Origin: Sipunculus nudus
Lineage: Eukaryota > Annelida > Sipuncula > Golfingiida > Sipunculidae
DNA: 64,000 nt
Assembly (NCBI GenBank): GCA_026874595.1
Contig: CM049313.1
Location: 21,813,508-21,877,507, forward strand
Direction of reading: 5' to 3'
This document shows positions 1-18,040 of this stretch, one piece after another. The notes under the pieces are model-generated. The model was not told the DNA's origin, did not search any database, and saw only the letters and a program-made list of their open reading frames with translations. Numbering within the stretch: the stretch's first letter is position 1; the number at the start of each line of letters is the position of its first letter. Both the position numbers and the translations under genes were made by a program.

Positions 1-326
1 TAGTTCTGGCATGTATTTCCTTGATTTTTGCTATATATTTTGATCTTATATTTGCCCTTTGTGAAGTTCCTTATGAGACTGACAGGTTTCAAGCAAGCTG
101 TTGGAATAGTTCCTGATAGCTTAACAATCATGCATTTTCCTCAGACCATCAATTCACTGTGTTTTAACCAGATATAGGTGACTTATATTTCTGTTGTCAT
201 AGAAAATTTTCAACAAATTGGCAAATTGGTTCTTCAAAATATGACTGGAAGTTGTGAATCTCAGTCCATGATGTCACAGGTCATGCATGGCAGCTGAGCG
301 TCATGACCCATGGGTCACTTGTTTAA
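1..326 (-). repeat. Family A repeat, copy 1 (cut by window edge)
   Basis: The reverse complement of bases 36,789-37,110 is closely matched, ending in the family's GACCCATGGGTCACTTGT terminus. It is antisense in an intron of the plus-strand M28 gene. Confidence 0.8.
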
Positions 327-440
327 TTTTATTTTTTTGGTATGTTTCGATAAAAATGTCAAATTATAAGGGAAAAGCATGATAATAACATATTTATTTG
401 GCTAAATAAGTAAAAGCACTACATAATAAAGGAAATTCTA
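326..440. other. Unassigned AT-rich intron sequence
   Basis: Lies in the intron upstream of the first visible M28 exon; nothing recognised. Confidence 0.4.
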
Positions 441-594
441 TGATTTTATCTTCTTGAAAGAAATGTCCGAGCGGCTGCAGCTCAAAATTGATAAGTTTCT
501 ATTGAAAATCAAAATAAAAATTTTTCATGCGGGGGTTTAAAATTGATGCGGGCGGTGCCTGAGAACCAAACCTTTAATTTTTTTTGGCCTAAAG
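440..594. repeat. Dispersed repeat fragment, also at 16,150-16,390
   Basis: AAGAAATGTCCGAGC and GCGGGCGGTG..GAGAACC blocks recur, inverted, at 16,165-16,275, with a further GAACCCAACC block near 16,370. No coding content. Confidence 0.45.
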
Positions 595-2330
595 GGTCAT
601 TATCAAGCAACACACCAAAAATCAGGCCAGTATCTGCAGGCATTGTGAAAAAAAGTCCATATATATGCATTTTTCATGAACATTTCTGTCTTTCATGAAA
701 TTTTCTACATTCAGGATCTGTCATATGGTCAAAAATAGGTCAAGTGGGACGAAATGCGAACTCGATCTGTAAGTGGTCATTATGCGCCCACAGACCAAAC
801 ATTAGGCCAGTATCTATTAGCATTGCATTGCGAAACTAGAATATTAGCAAAAAACATTTATAAATTTAAATTGGAGAGGTATATACCATGTTTCATAACC
901 ATCCACCAAATGCTTCCTGAGAAATAAGCTCCTAAGTTTTTTTTTCTATACTAAGCACTGTGACCTTGAAAAGTAGGTCAAGATCACCCATCTTTGAACT
1001 TGACCAAGATTTTGTAAATATAATGCAATCGCACTGAAGAAATGAAGTTCCTGTGTTGAATACCTTTGGAGATATCCTGCACAAAAGGCCAAAATTGAAA
1101 AAATCCAATAAAATTTCATTAAAAAATCAGAAATTGCAGGTGGCGCCACCAAAATTGTGCAGCACATACAGACCATCAGTCCCAATGATCATAGTAAGTT
1201 TTGTGAAAATCCACACAATGGTTCCTGAGATATAAACTTCTGAGTGTTTTTCTATAATCAGCTCTAAAATGTAGAAAAATGGGTCAAGGTCACCCATCTT
1301 CGAACTTGACCGAGATTTTATCGATATACATCTTCACTGATGAAATAAAATTCCAACAGTGAATCCTTTTAGAGATATCCCGCTCACAAGGTAAAAGTTA
1401 ACAGACGCGGAACGGACGGAAGGACAGACACCGGACAGACAGATGGACGGACGGACACACGGACAGCTTGGGTGATGACAATAGCCCATCAGCCTATGAG
1501 CTGAGGGCTAAAAACGGCTGTCCATGTGTATTTGTCATGAACATTTCTATTTTTCATGAATTTTTCTAAGTTTAGGAGCCGTAAAACGGTCAAAAGTAGG
1601 TCAATCGGGGCGAAACGCGAACTCGATCTGTAACTAGTCATTATCTGCCCACACACCAAAAATCAGGCCAATATCTGCAGGCATTGCGAAAAAAAGTCCG
1701 TACATGTGTATTTGTCATGAAAATTTCTATTTTTCATGAAGTTTTCTAAGTTTAGGAGCCGTAAAACGGTCAAAAGTAAGTCAACCGGGACGAAACGTGA
1801 ACTCGATCTGTAACTGGACATTATCTGCCCACACACCAAAAATCAGGCCAATATCTGCAGGCATTGCGAAAAAAAAAGTCCGTACATTTGTATTTGTCAT
1901 GAAAATTTCTATTTTTCATGAAATTTTCTAAGTTAAAGAGCCATAAAATGGTCAAAATAGGTCAATCGGGACGAAACGCGAACTCGATCTGTAACTGGTC
2001 ATTATCTGCCCACACACCAAAAATCAGGCCAATATCTGCAGGCATTGCGAAAAAAAGTCCGTACATGTGTATTTGTCATGAAAATTTCTATTTTTCATGA
2101 AATTTTCTAAGTTTAGGAGCCGTAAAACGGTCAAAAGTAGGTCAACCGGGACGAAACGCGAACTCGATCTGTAACTGGTCATTATCTGCCCATACACCAA
2201 AAATCCGGCCAATAGGCATTGCGAAAAAAAGTGTGTACAACTGTTTGATTTCGGAATGACGGAATGACGGAATGACGGACATCGGTAAAACTATATGCCC
2301 CGGCCATTTTGTGGCGGGGGCATAAAAATA
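595..2330 (+). repeat. 180-bp tandem array with terminal hairpin (interrupted at 835-1,514)
   Basis: One diverged unit (about 595-834) and four closer units (period 180, 182 and 179 from 1,525, 1,705, 1,887 and 2,066) share GCGAACTCGATCTGTAACTG and ACACACCAAAAATCAGGCCA. The array ends with GGAATGACGGAATGACGGA and a hairpin at 2,294-2,324 (TATGCCCCGGCC / GGCGGGGGCATA, one mismatch). This looks like a non-autonomous element with an amplified internal repeat. Confidence 0.75.
835..1514 (+). repeat. Family C repeat, copy 1 (nested in the 180-bp array)
   Basis: Runs from ACTAGAATATTAGC to GAGGGCTAAAAA. It contains AGGTCAAGGTCACCCATCTT, the palindrome GGTGGCGCCACC (1,139) and a GGACGGACGGACAC-type tract. 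It interrupts one unit of the flanking tandem array. Confidence 0.7.
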
Positions 2331-2643
2331 TAGATGCAATGGGAAAAAAATACATTTTTATATTCTTAAACACTGTCGAACGATAATGTCTGCTGAATAT
2401 GTGGGATTGGAATACCAAATAAATATAAACATACACATTTAAGTGTGTATATACATAGCGTGAAACCTGTGTAATTAGACTTGTGTAATAATCAAGACTG
2501 GTCTTGATTTGCCTGTTATCTTATTAGACAGGTCAGGTATAAGCAGGGTAACTTGGTTCATTCGCTCAAGGATTGTCTTGATAGACAGGTTACATGTATA
2601 TAAAGTAAAAATCTTAACCACAGAGATTCTTTGTATTTGGCAG

Positions 2644-7880
<5,237 letters not shown>

Positions 7881-7961
7881 ACTTCCCCTGGAAACGTACG
7901 GGAATTGTGGTTCGCAAGCAGACCAAAATTATTATTCAAAGTATTACACAGGGTATCCTTT

Positions 7962-7967
7962 AATAAA
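7962..7967 (+). promoter_or_regulatory. Poly(A) signal of the plus-strand M28 gene
   Basis: AATAAA lies 82 bases after the predicted stop codon at 7,878-7,880. It supports the chosen terminal exon. Confidence 0.5.
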
Positions 7968-9130
7968 TTTTAGAAATTGCACAATTTTATAAACAAGTCT
8001 TCCAAGGACAACATAAAGTGAAACCTAAAGAGCCTTTCCATAAAGCAGTTGATGACCTAGGTTCAAGGGGGCTTTTTACCGATATCATGCGTGTGAGTTT
8101 TATTGTGTCGTCATCCATATATCCTATCATGTCAGATCATAACAGAATACATTTTACTGAATTTCTTTGAACATAGTACATTTAAATTCTCTATCAACGC
8201 AAATGCTCATAAAATATTAATTATTTAATATAAATGTTATCAGTGTAAAATCGATTTAAATATGAGAAATTATGTATAAGTAATATAACAGCATATTAAA
8301 ATATAATTTAACATAATATATGACTAATATAAGGACTTGTTATTTGGTATATAACCTTGTTATCAGTGATTGATAAAGTTATAAAACTGCACAAATAGGA
8401 GCCTATAGCACGTTTATATATCCCCTCATCTGGAACCATTAAGATGACCGTGATATTATGGTAGTTGCGTGTGGAGGGTGCATGGTCTTGTGACAAGAGT
8501 TTACTTAATATATTTTATCAAATACTTGGGCTGTGACGAAACACCTGTGCAGCGATACGTACACGCACGATGTCAAATGTCGTACCGGTATCGTCAGTTC
8601 CCTTTATTTCGATTCGCAGGCGATATCTGATCACCCTATGGAAATTGTTTCCAAACGCCATACGAAGATATAAAATGTGAGACTAGTGTGCCCAAAACAA
8701 GTCTGACTGTATCTGATTAGCTAATTGTTTGGAAATAAATTTCATGTTTGCAGTTCAGATATGCCTTATAAGAGTAGACTGTATATGAGAAAAGTTATTT
8801 ATAAAGAACATAGAAGACCTAAACTTTTTTCTAAACTTTAATATACCATAATTCTTATACATGCTGTATTGTGTCGTATGATGAGGGGTATATTGCGAAA
8901 CGTATCGTACCGTCAGATAATATATCGTTACAATATCGGGCATTACATTACTATTTTTTGCGGCTTTTTTTTTTAATGCATATTAAAAAAGTGCTTTTTA
9001 TTATATTTTGAACATGCATAATAATTGTGTATTTTGTTCTTGTTGTTCACGTGAAAACATGCTTATTATGTATACATTGTCACACTCATTTTAAAATACT
9101 TTATGATGCGCCAAGAAACATGGGCTTTTT
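7968..9130. other. Intergenic, nothing recognised
   Basis: AT-rich with short open frames only (62 codons or fewer) and no codon-like conservation that I can see. Confidence 0.5.
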
Positions 9131-9669
9131 TAATCTTAGTGTGACTCTCTCGTCAGTGCTTTTTGGGACCTTTCCGATATTTGCAGATTTTAAAGATCTT
9201 CAACGGATTTTATGCAGACTTTATATACGGATTGTCTTCAGTTTGCCTTTGATATTATTCATAGAACTTCACTTATGGATTATGAAATTGTTTTCAAGTT
9301 TAAATCGGACTATTCTCTGGGAAGATTTATTTGAACTATTTACGTGGATTATTTGTGTATGAACACTCTTGTTGGGCTGTGACAGTGGTGGTATCCAGAA
9401 ATCAAAACCTAGGATCCGGACACTCTGGTGATGTACATATCTATTATTGTTATACTGTGTAATTGTATTGATTAAGTGTGTGGTTATGTTAGGATTGTTC
9501 TAAAAATAATTATAATTATTTGTTAACAAAGAAAAAAACGCTGACTTCTTTATTCATTCCCCTAGATATTTCCCGCTGCCTAGTGTTGCGGAATTTGATT
9601 TTTCTATCTCCGTTACAAATTTTACGCTGATCACGATTACGTGATCTGTTGTTATTAGGTTCCGTAACA
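9130..9669 (+). mobile_element. Diverged LTR remnant related to 55,728-56,430
   Basis: Shared blocks with the minus strand of 55,728-56,430 include CAGTGGTGGTATCC, GGATTGTTCT and TTGACTTCTTTATTC-like sequence, ending TCCGTAACA at 9,669. Its 5' boundary is unclear and the poly(A) signal is degraded. Confidence 0.55.
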
Positions 9670-12130
9670 CTTGAAAAAAATGTGTTCAATTTACTTGAAC
9701 GGACTCAAATGGACATTACCCTCTTCGCTACATTTTTACCTAGCTACGTCAGGGACGTACTCTGTGTGATTAATTCGAGGGGTTGGACAAGAAAGGAGCA
9801 AGTTCCTCTACCTAACTTCGGTCATCCAGAACCCCTTTAATGTATCATTTTCTGATGCGTTCACCAACGTCAGAGAGAAAATGCTAAGGGCTTTACCCCA
9901 AGGGCGTCGATCCTATCAGATGACTTATCAAAGAATAACCAAAACGGGAAAATCTCTGGGAGACAAACACGGGAACTGTTTCAAATTATACCTGCAATTT
10001 TGCAGTAGCAGAACACCAGCTCGGCAGTGCTCATCGAAGCTGAACTGTATAAAATTCCCAAAGGACGACTTTTCCATAATAGCACAATTGCTCAGCTGTT
10101 ACGGCACTGTTCGGCGGAAAGCCTAAGTTAAGACAGCCTCGTGGGCGTCGAACAGAAAACGTAAGATGAAGTGTGTATATCTCACCAGGTTAAAAAATAA
10201 CCGGGACACGACACTACTCAGCAATGAGTCTCTTGTCCAAACCATTCCGGTGTTTTTTTTTTATTTTGGGATTGGGGTTGGGGGGTTCAGTGCCGCTTTT
10301 GAAAAGTATCCTAATAACAACCTAAATCTACTGAGCTCAGCTGTAACGGTTATCAGTCCAGTTATCAGTATCAGTCCAAGTGTTCACACTTGGAAATTGT
10401 TATGTAGAGAAATCTAAAATGTTATATTAAATCAGAGCTACCATTTTTTTCCTAAATTTTATGTGGTGAATCCATTAAAATTTTATCTGAACTGTTTTTT
10501 TTAAATTTTAAACCTTCAAATTTTAAAATTAAAGGTTTAAACCTTGCTGTTATTTTGGGCAAAATAAATCCTTTTCATCATTTTGATGAGCAAAATCAAA
10601 TAAACTGTTATTTCAGTCAATCGGCTAATTTCAAGCCTTAACGTTCACAATAATTAGCTTCTAAATGTAAATAAATAAGTGAAAAACTATGGTATACATC
10701 AGCTTTTGTGGCCGAGTAAAACTTTGTTGTATACATTCTATATAAATGGCATGGGGGGAAAATTGTTTGTTTTCTTTAATTTGACTGAAATGAATTTACA
10801 AATAAAACTTGAAACATAAACTTGGAAAAAGGGCAACCAAATTGGACATACCCTTCACTGGCTGGATGTAATTGTTTAATTATACAATTTCTTAATATGA
10901 GTGTTTGCAAACAGTATTGTTAGGACAGCTGTTACTCATAGTTATGAAATTAAGACATTTTATATTCGTCAGAGAGACTGGCGTTGTTAGCTCAGTAATT
11001 CAAGTCTTAATTGAAATAAAAAAAAAACTACTTGTATATATTTTGTTTATATCTCATAAGACCTGGCAGAAAGCTTCTTTGCCTATATTTACCGGGCAAT
11101 AAGTGTTCCGCGAGACTGAGAGAGAATTCATTTATTTCTACGTTCCATTTCTTTTACATTTTTGAATATAATAAAATGTTGTATGCACAATGTTTTGATA
11201 GTTTTCTTTTAAAGCATTTTAAAGCTTAATTTTCATTCTCGACATATATTAAGTCCAGGATCCATCATAATCCAAGCCCAACTCCTGATTCAGATTGTGA
11301 AAATATATAAAAACAAATAATGAATAAGTGACCAATTCATTTGATTAATAAAAGACCTAACACTTAAGTACAAATTGAGTTCACATCTTATACACAATTA
11401 GGAGATGGACCATGGGTATAGATGGCTATAAACTGATTTGACTGGAGAAAAAGTCAATTTTATTTAGAAATCGGGACTTGGGCTAACATGACAGTTAGAA
11501 ATCGAGATTTTGGCTGTCAGGACGGCATAAATAATACTGTATATATAAACAAACAGTTCTCCGATGTGGTGCGTCAACATCAGAAAGTTACTTATTGAAG
11601 GCCAGGATAGCAAAGACTCCGAACATTAAAAACTTAATAAACTTATCTAATGGTAAATCCTCTTTTTATTAATGAAGGGTTGCTCTTCTTTTCAGTATTA
11701 TCTTGAGTTTTGGATGGTACATTGCTAGCTAATATGTGTAAAGTAAAAGATGACTGCAACCATTGTTGAAGTGGGCGGTCTCAACTCTTATTAAGAGTCA
11801 ATAAACAGGCCAGCTGGCTAAAATGGCTGCAGCATTCTGCACAAATTACAATAAAATAAAAAAAAAGTTTGATTATTTCAAATTATGGTCAAACTAAACA
11901 TATTCTGTCAGATACTATTAGAGATAGACTTTAAAGAGATACACTTTACAGAAGCAAATACTCACACTAGGCTAGCCACCAGGATCTCTACTTATGTGAC
12001 CTTCAAAACCAATGTCAAGGTCACAGGTCTATTTCAACAACTTATCTAGGTTCTGACATCTTTCATTTTGATTTTCAGATAGATACATCTATCGACTTGA
12101 GACACAATATTTATCACCAAATATGGGAAT
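9670..12130. other. Intergenic, nothing recognised
   Basis: Open frames at 9,881-10,126 and 10,166-10,417 (81 and 83 codons) have no recognisable domain, signal peptide or splice context. Confidence 0.5.
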
Positions 12131-12960
12131 ATTCAAAGTCAAGGCAACTCTCATAGGAAGGCTTATGGCCTCAATTTAAATATACCACATCCCATAACCT
12201 ATATCTATGTATATGATTAATATGTAAGAAATCTGTCTATATTTTACCTTTTGACTTAAATTGCCTACAGCACTGCCAAGTGGTAATGATAGGGGTATTA
12301 AAGGCGCGAAAACAAGAGCAGGGCAAAAGGTGGCGTAAACTGAGCACAACAGAAGACAAGGCTATCAAAGATTTTCGTTCAGTTTGTTTTTTCGTCCAAT
12401 CCATGCATCCGTTATTGAGATATTGAACATTGTGTGTGATTTTCAACAAATATGGAAATATTCGAGGTCAAGGCCATTCAATAGGAAAGGTCATGACCCC
12501 ATTTGAAATAGGCTTCGTCCTATAACTCACATCTATGCACATGTCAAGTTTGCTAATGATCCGTGAAGGTTTTTTTTTATGCTCATTATCGCGCAGACAA
12601 GATTTATCTGCGCCGGCGGCGGGACCGTCATGAAACCATAATATTCATTATATTATAGAAATATGTCAGTTTTTGACTTGAAATACTTACTGTACTGGCA
12701 AGTTGCAATGAAGGGGAGGGGGTACTAAAACGCGCGAAAACAATAAAGGGTAATAGGTGATGATTTTCCTTCAAAATGGACTTTTTTAAGGTCAAGGTCA
12801 CTCCTAAAAAAGGTCGAAACCCCATTTTAAAAATTTTCGTCCTCTCTCCTATATCTATGCACATGTCAAGTTTTGTAAAGATCCGTGAATTTTTTTTTTG
12901 AGTTTTCGCGCAGACAAAATTTATCTGCGGCGGTGGCTTGACCATCATGAAACCCCTAAT
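12130..12960 (+). repeat. Two diverged tandem units of about 430 bp
   Basis: Landmarks recur at this distance: GCGCGAAAACAA (about 12,304 and 12,732), CTATGCACATGTCAAGTTT (about 12,533 and 12,854) and CGCGCAGACAA..TTTATCTGCG (about 12,592 and 12,908). No gene; the minus-strand open frame across it belongs to the repeat. Confidence 0.6.
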
Positions 12961-14150
12961 AATATCCCTAAACTTTGTCTGCGGGCACTAATATCAACCT
13001 CTCTTTTTACCCTTACCTGTCTCACATATAGGGATACGTTATTTAACAGGTGGGGCAATCTGAGTATAATAAACGTGTGTGATTAAATGAGTAGCATCAT
13101 ATCTTATCCATATATTACTTTGTTATTTAAACATAAATAATCATATATAAATATACATATTTTCTCTGATCTATCTTATCTACCTTGTCTATCCTATCTG
13201 TCTGTCTGTCTGTCTGACTGCCTGCTTGTTTTTTTTTTGTCTCCCTGTCTATCTCTCTGTCTATCTCTCCACCTATCTCTCTATCTCTCAATCTCTCTCT
13301 CTCTCTATCTATCTCTCTATCTATCTATCTATCTCTCCATCCATCCATCCATCAATACCTCCATCTGTTTCCACATATTAAACTTAGAACGTTCAGAAGG
13401 CTTCAACCCTTTCAATCCCTGTATGGTTTAGTAACATATACATGAAAGCAAAAATGGGGTTATAACCCGTCTCAGGGATTACATGTCTGCTTATCTAAAT
13501 ATAACTGGGTATATGTGGGTTCGGACATGTTAAAAGTATGAAAGGAGCCTTCGCCTATGAACGAAGGGTACATCAGAATGCATACCTGTATGCTAAAAGT
13601 ATGCCAGCTAGAGCCCTACAAGTGCAAAGGTTAATTAGCGCTTAACACCTGACCACCTACTTCAATCCACTTGCCAATGTTAAGCTTCCTCAGAGGACAC
13701 AAACCTAGATAAAACATCCCTGTATGACCCAGGTGCATGCAAAAAGGAAAGGATAAAGACAATTATAAATTATAGGCCGTGTTTGCTGTAACGCCGTACC
13801 TAACAGCCTTTTATTAGTCACAGAAATATTCAGACGATTTTGGGTGTATACATGTTTGGGTTACCAGACTACTGTGTCATCATTCTTCGTAATGTAACGT
13901 GGGCACTGAAAATGTCCTTAATCATAAAGAACGCAAAGGAAAGGAGGATATAATAAAGAACATTCATAAGAAAGTATTCAGGAGCATAAATAGAATGGGA
14001 CACTCGATTATTAAAAAAAACAATAAAAAACTAGAATACGGGTAGTCGACAAGCGACAACGTGTATCCGCCTAAATCAGAGTGGAACGGGTGAAGTGAGG
14101 CATCGATTGAGTGGCAAGGGAAAATTGAGTGTTGCATATTAGCATGGATG
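12961..14150. other. Intergenic, apart from the 13,187-13,360 microsatellite
   Basis: No gene signal seen. Confidence 0.5.
13187..13360. repeat. Degenerate CTGT/CTAT/CTCT microsatellite
   Basis: Pyrimidine-rich tetranucleotide repeats; the open frame through them (SLSLYLSLYLS-type) is a by-product. Confidence 0.9.
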
Positions 14151-15075
14151 TCTGCTGCCAAATTGTGTATGTAGGTTGCCCCCCATACCACAAAATCCAG
14201 AAAGCCGTCCAAGTTGTATACATATGCAAAATTTAAGGCAGATAAGTCAAACCACTACATGTATACGAGTGATTTTAGCCCGTGGCAGACAAACAGATGG
14301 ACGCTGAGCAAAAATGGTTGCAGGTGACGCCACCAGTTTTGCGTATGATAAAGAGCTATGTGAGAACTATACACATGCAAAACTTTGGCCCAATCGGTCA
14401 AACAGTTCCCAAGATATGAGCTTGGATGTCTGCTGCATAAACTAGAATGCAGGTGGCGCCACCTGTCATAAAATCAAGAGAGCTGTCGGGGATGTATAAA
14501 CCTGCAAAATTTTAGGCAGATATGTCAAACCACTGCTGAGATATGAGTGATTTTATCCCATGGCAGACAAACAGACAGGAACTGTGCAAAAATGGCTGCA
14601 GGTGGCGCCACCAGTTTTGCGTATGATGAAGAGCTATGTGAGATCTATACACATGCAAAATTTTGGCCCAATCGGTCAAACGGTTCCCGAGATATGAGCT
14701 TGGATGTCTGCAGTGTAAACATGAATGTAGGTGGCGCCACCTGTCATAAAATCAGATAAGCTATCCAGGATGTTTACGCATGCCGAATTTCAGGTGAATT
14801 AGTCTAGTCACTGCAGAGATATGAGTGATTTTAACCCAAGGCAGACGAACAGATGGACACTGTGCAAACATGGTTGCAGGTGGCGCCACCATTTTTTGTG
14901 TTTGTTATAAAGCTCTCCAAGGGCTACATTTGTGTAAAAAAAAATTTCCTGATCGGTCAAACGGTTCCCGAGATATGTCGGTTTATGTGTGGAAACAGAC
15001 GCACAAACGGACGCAGAGCGCAGAGGAAAGGTCAGAGGTCAAAACAAAATCGGGGCGCAGCAGTTCACATGTGAC
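14150..15075 (+). repeat. 278-bp tandem repeats with GGTGGCGCCACC palindromes
   Basis: Units anchored by TGGCAGACAAACAGA at 14,283, 14,561 and 14,839 (period 278), preceded by a partial unit. Each unit holds CGGTCAAACGGTTCCCGAGA-type sequence and two copies of a 12-bp perfect palindrome (intact at 14,452, 14,601, 14,730 and 14,879). Confidence 0.8.
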
Positions 15076-15142
15076 CCGAACATAATCCCGGGTTTCGTAA
15101 AATTCCGCCCAGCGGTTACGGAGGAGTTCTCCGGACACCTAC

Positions 15143-15172
15143 GCGGCGGCGGCGGCGGCGGCGGCGGCGGCG
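15143..15172 (+). repeat. (GGC)n microsatellite
   Basis: About ten GGC triplets, unusually GC-rich for this AT-rich region. Confidence 0.9.
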
Positions 15173-17329
15173 TGCAGCTGAAAACATAGTATCCGCAAAA
15201 CGCTTGCACCGAGGATACTCGGCCGTATCAGGGAGGGTATTCACCCCATCAGTTCCTGTGCCTGTATCAAGTTCGGACCAAACATTTAACCGACCCGATG
15301 TAAACCTTTACCAGCTGCTCCATGCTTAATTACAATGCATTTGGAACTGTTGGAAATTGTTAGTTTGTACAAAACTCTCTGAACAAACAAGCAAACAGAA
15401 AAAAAATGATGAAAACATAACCTTTGGCTATCCAGTCATCTTGAGAATTAAGAAGGACACCTACGTGGCCAGGGGAAGCATACCATGGGTGGTACGAAAG
15501 GTCATAAATTACCAGTAGCGTACAGATCTTCTATATTTCTAAATATCCTCATTGGAAATATTTCCAAGTGTTGTGCCCTCTGAAATGTTATACTTACGAA
15601 CATTAATTTGACATGAATTATGATACGCCCTCAACATGCACGTGGTTCGTTTATGGAAATACGCGAACATTTGTCCTTTACGTGTATAATCACACGCACA
15701 GACATTGGTTTGATTGTAATGGGAAGTGATATTATATCCTCCTGAGGTTATCACGTTCTCAGCATTTGGTCTTCCCTCCCTACCAAATAATGCATCATAC
15801 TTTGTGTATCATTAGTAAATGTTTAACGTGGGTTGTGACGAAACATTTATAAGGTTTGTTGGTTAGCTGATATTTACAACGAAGGCATCCTACAGAGAGC
15901 CCCGGCAGGAAGAACACTAAAGGTAATTAGCTCATCGAGACGTGTAATACAGTTAAATCACATGGGTAATGACATGGCTAGAAACACTGGTAGCCTGCTT
16001 TAAAAAAAAAACTGAATAGGTATGTATTTGGTCATGTTTGAGTAGAACAGGCAGTTGGTAATGAAAAGCTTTTTTTACAAACAGTCAAAGACATTAGACA
16101 GGATGGGATGTTAACTTAAAGAATGAAAATCAATAGCCGTTAGGAAAAAAAAAAGGTAGGGTGATCGGACACGGCGCGCGTCAATTTTAACACCCCTCCC
16201 CCTTGCATCATTTTTTTTTCAATATAAAAACTTACCAATTTTAACCTCCAGCAGCTCGGACATTTCTTCCAAGAATATAAAATAAAAACATACAAAAAAA
16301 GGTAAAAAAAAAAACAAAAACAAAAAAAAACCGCCCTCCCGCACGGATTACTGAAAAAAGTGTCTTAGAACCCAACCTTTTCCTTGGCCTTATAGTAAGG
16401 TCAAGCCATTGAATGAGCCAGAATTACCATGCAGTAGTATTGTATTTATATTGTCTCATATAAGTGGAATTAGCTTACAACTGAAACATTTGTGCAAACC
16501 TTCTTAATTCATAAGCGGTGTTCAATTACATATTCATGAGCTTCTATATACAATCTGGTTTATACTTTTGTTAATAGGGATACTATAAAAGAAACATATT
16601 CTTGTGTGTCTCATCAAATAGGTCTTCGACGGATTGAAGACTTTCCTGAAACAGGAGTAAATGATAATAACATTTAATTATGAACTTTTAATAGTTGTAA
16701 ATATTTCAGTAAACTGGTTAATTATAACAGTTGCATCCCAGCGAATTCAAAATGCCAATCAATATAGCAAATATGTGACATAATGACCTTGTGTACAACG
16801 AACTTATATACCGCTTATTTATTGTGAAAATCACCCCAAATATCATAATTATTTATCTGTGCCTAAGCGGCAATGTTCCGTTGTTTATACTTGAAAAAAG
16901 CCCCCTAAATGATTGCCAGTTTCCATGGTGCCGAGTGCCCGATCCTCAATATCGGACACTTCACAAAGTACAGAAAATTTTATTTACCTTTTGTTTTTAG
17001 TCAAGCAAATTGCTACACATGAAAAATTAATGTCTGAATGTGATAAAAACTTGACCTAACTTTGGGGGCACGCCAATCACGTATGTCGTGACTGAACTTT
17101 TTTAGGACGGCTGGGGCCGGTCATTGATTTTGTGATAGCCGTGTTCAACTAATTAAAAAATTACCTATTATTTGATTTTGGCTGTATTTAACGGAAGTTA
17201 TAAGACAAACAACTCATAAACTCTAATTTGTCGCATGCTGTCGGTCGGGATAACCAAAAATGATTGATTCCTGAGGAATGTTAGGCAAGTGTCCGATATT
17301 TTCCGGGTGTCCGATATTTGTCGGGTTTA

Positions 17330-17330
<1 letters not shown>
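15173..17330. other. Intergenic, nothing beyond the 16,150-16,390 dispersed repeat
   Basis: Only short frames; the 16,165-16,390 part is an inverted relative of 440-594 with A- and C-rich runs. Confidence 0.5.

Positions 17331-17404
<74 letters not shown>
17331..17404. repeat. (TC)n(TA)n microsatellite
   Basis: TC to about 17,352, then TA to 17,404. Confidence 0.95.
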
Positions 17405-17405
<1 letters not shown>

Positions 17406-17666
17406 TATGAAAATATGGTGATACAATCATTTCCTTAAAAATCACTGTATAATCAATATGCGTTGTCATAAATGGTTTAATATTCATGACTTCCACTCAT
17501 ATATTGATTCATTGCAGCATACATAACAAAGTACGGATAAATATATGAATAAAATGAGTGTATTGCACTAGCATGAACAGAAGATAAATTGACACGTATA
17601 ACTGCAGCTAACAATATAATGAAGCATTTATAAAATATATTACAAGTCATATTACAAGTCATATTA

Positions 17667-17675
17667 CAAGTCAAA

Positions 17676-17764
<89 letters not shown>

Positions 17765-18040
17765 GTAAATGAACATAAACAGAAGAGAGACATCAACGCC
17801 AACATTCCAGTCAATCATATATGTTGATCACATATACATAGACTGTTGCTAAATTTTCAGCTGCCCCCGTAGTGTGTGAGTATCTTGAAATCAGTCAACA
17901 AACTTATTTTAAGACACTCGCTCGGACGAAGGCTGCAGTGGTAGCTGAAAATTGAAAAACAATCTGTATATTTGATCTACATAATATGATTGAAATGTTG
18001 GCGTTGATGTCTCTCTATATATTTATATGTATTTGACTTG
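17667..18040. mobile_element. Fold-back element whose left arm contains an expanded (TA)n array
   Basis: Inverted arms: CAAGTCAAAGAATATA at 17,667 pairs with TATTTGACTTG ending 18,040; AGAGAGACATCAACGCCAAC (17,784) pairs with GTTGGCGTTGATGTCTCTCT (about 17,997-18,016); GCTAAATTTTCAGCTGCC pairs with GGTAGCTGAAAATTG around the centre near 17,900. The left arm has an 80-bp (TA)n run where the right arm has only a short TATATATTTATATG. Confidence 0.75.
17679..17758. repeat. (TA)n microsatellite inside the fold-back element
   Basis: About 40 TA dinucleotides in one arm of the element at 17,667-18,040. Confidence 0.95.

Noticed and set aside
12628-12948. 106-codon minus-strand frame
   Set aside because: It lies wholly in a tandem repeat unit.
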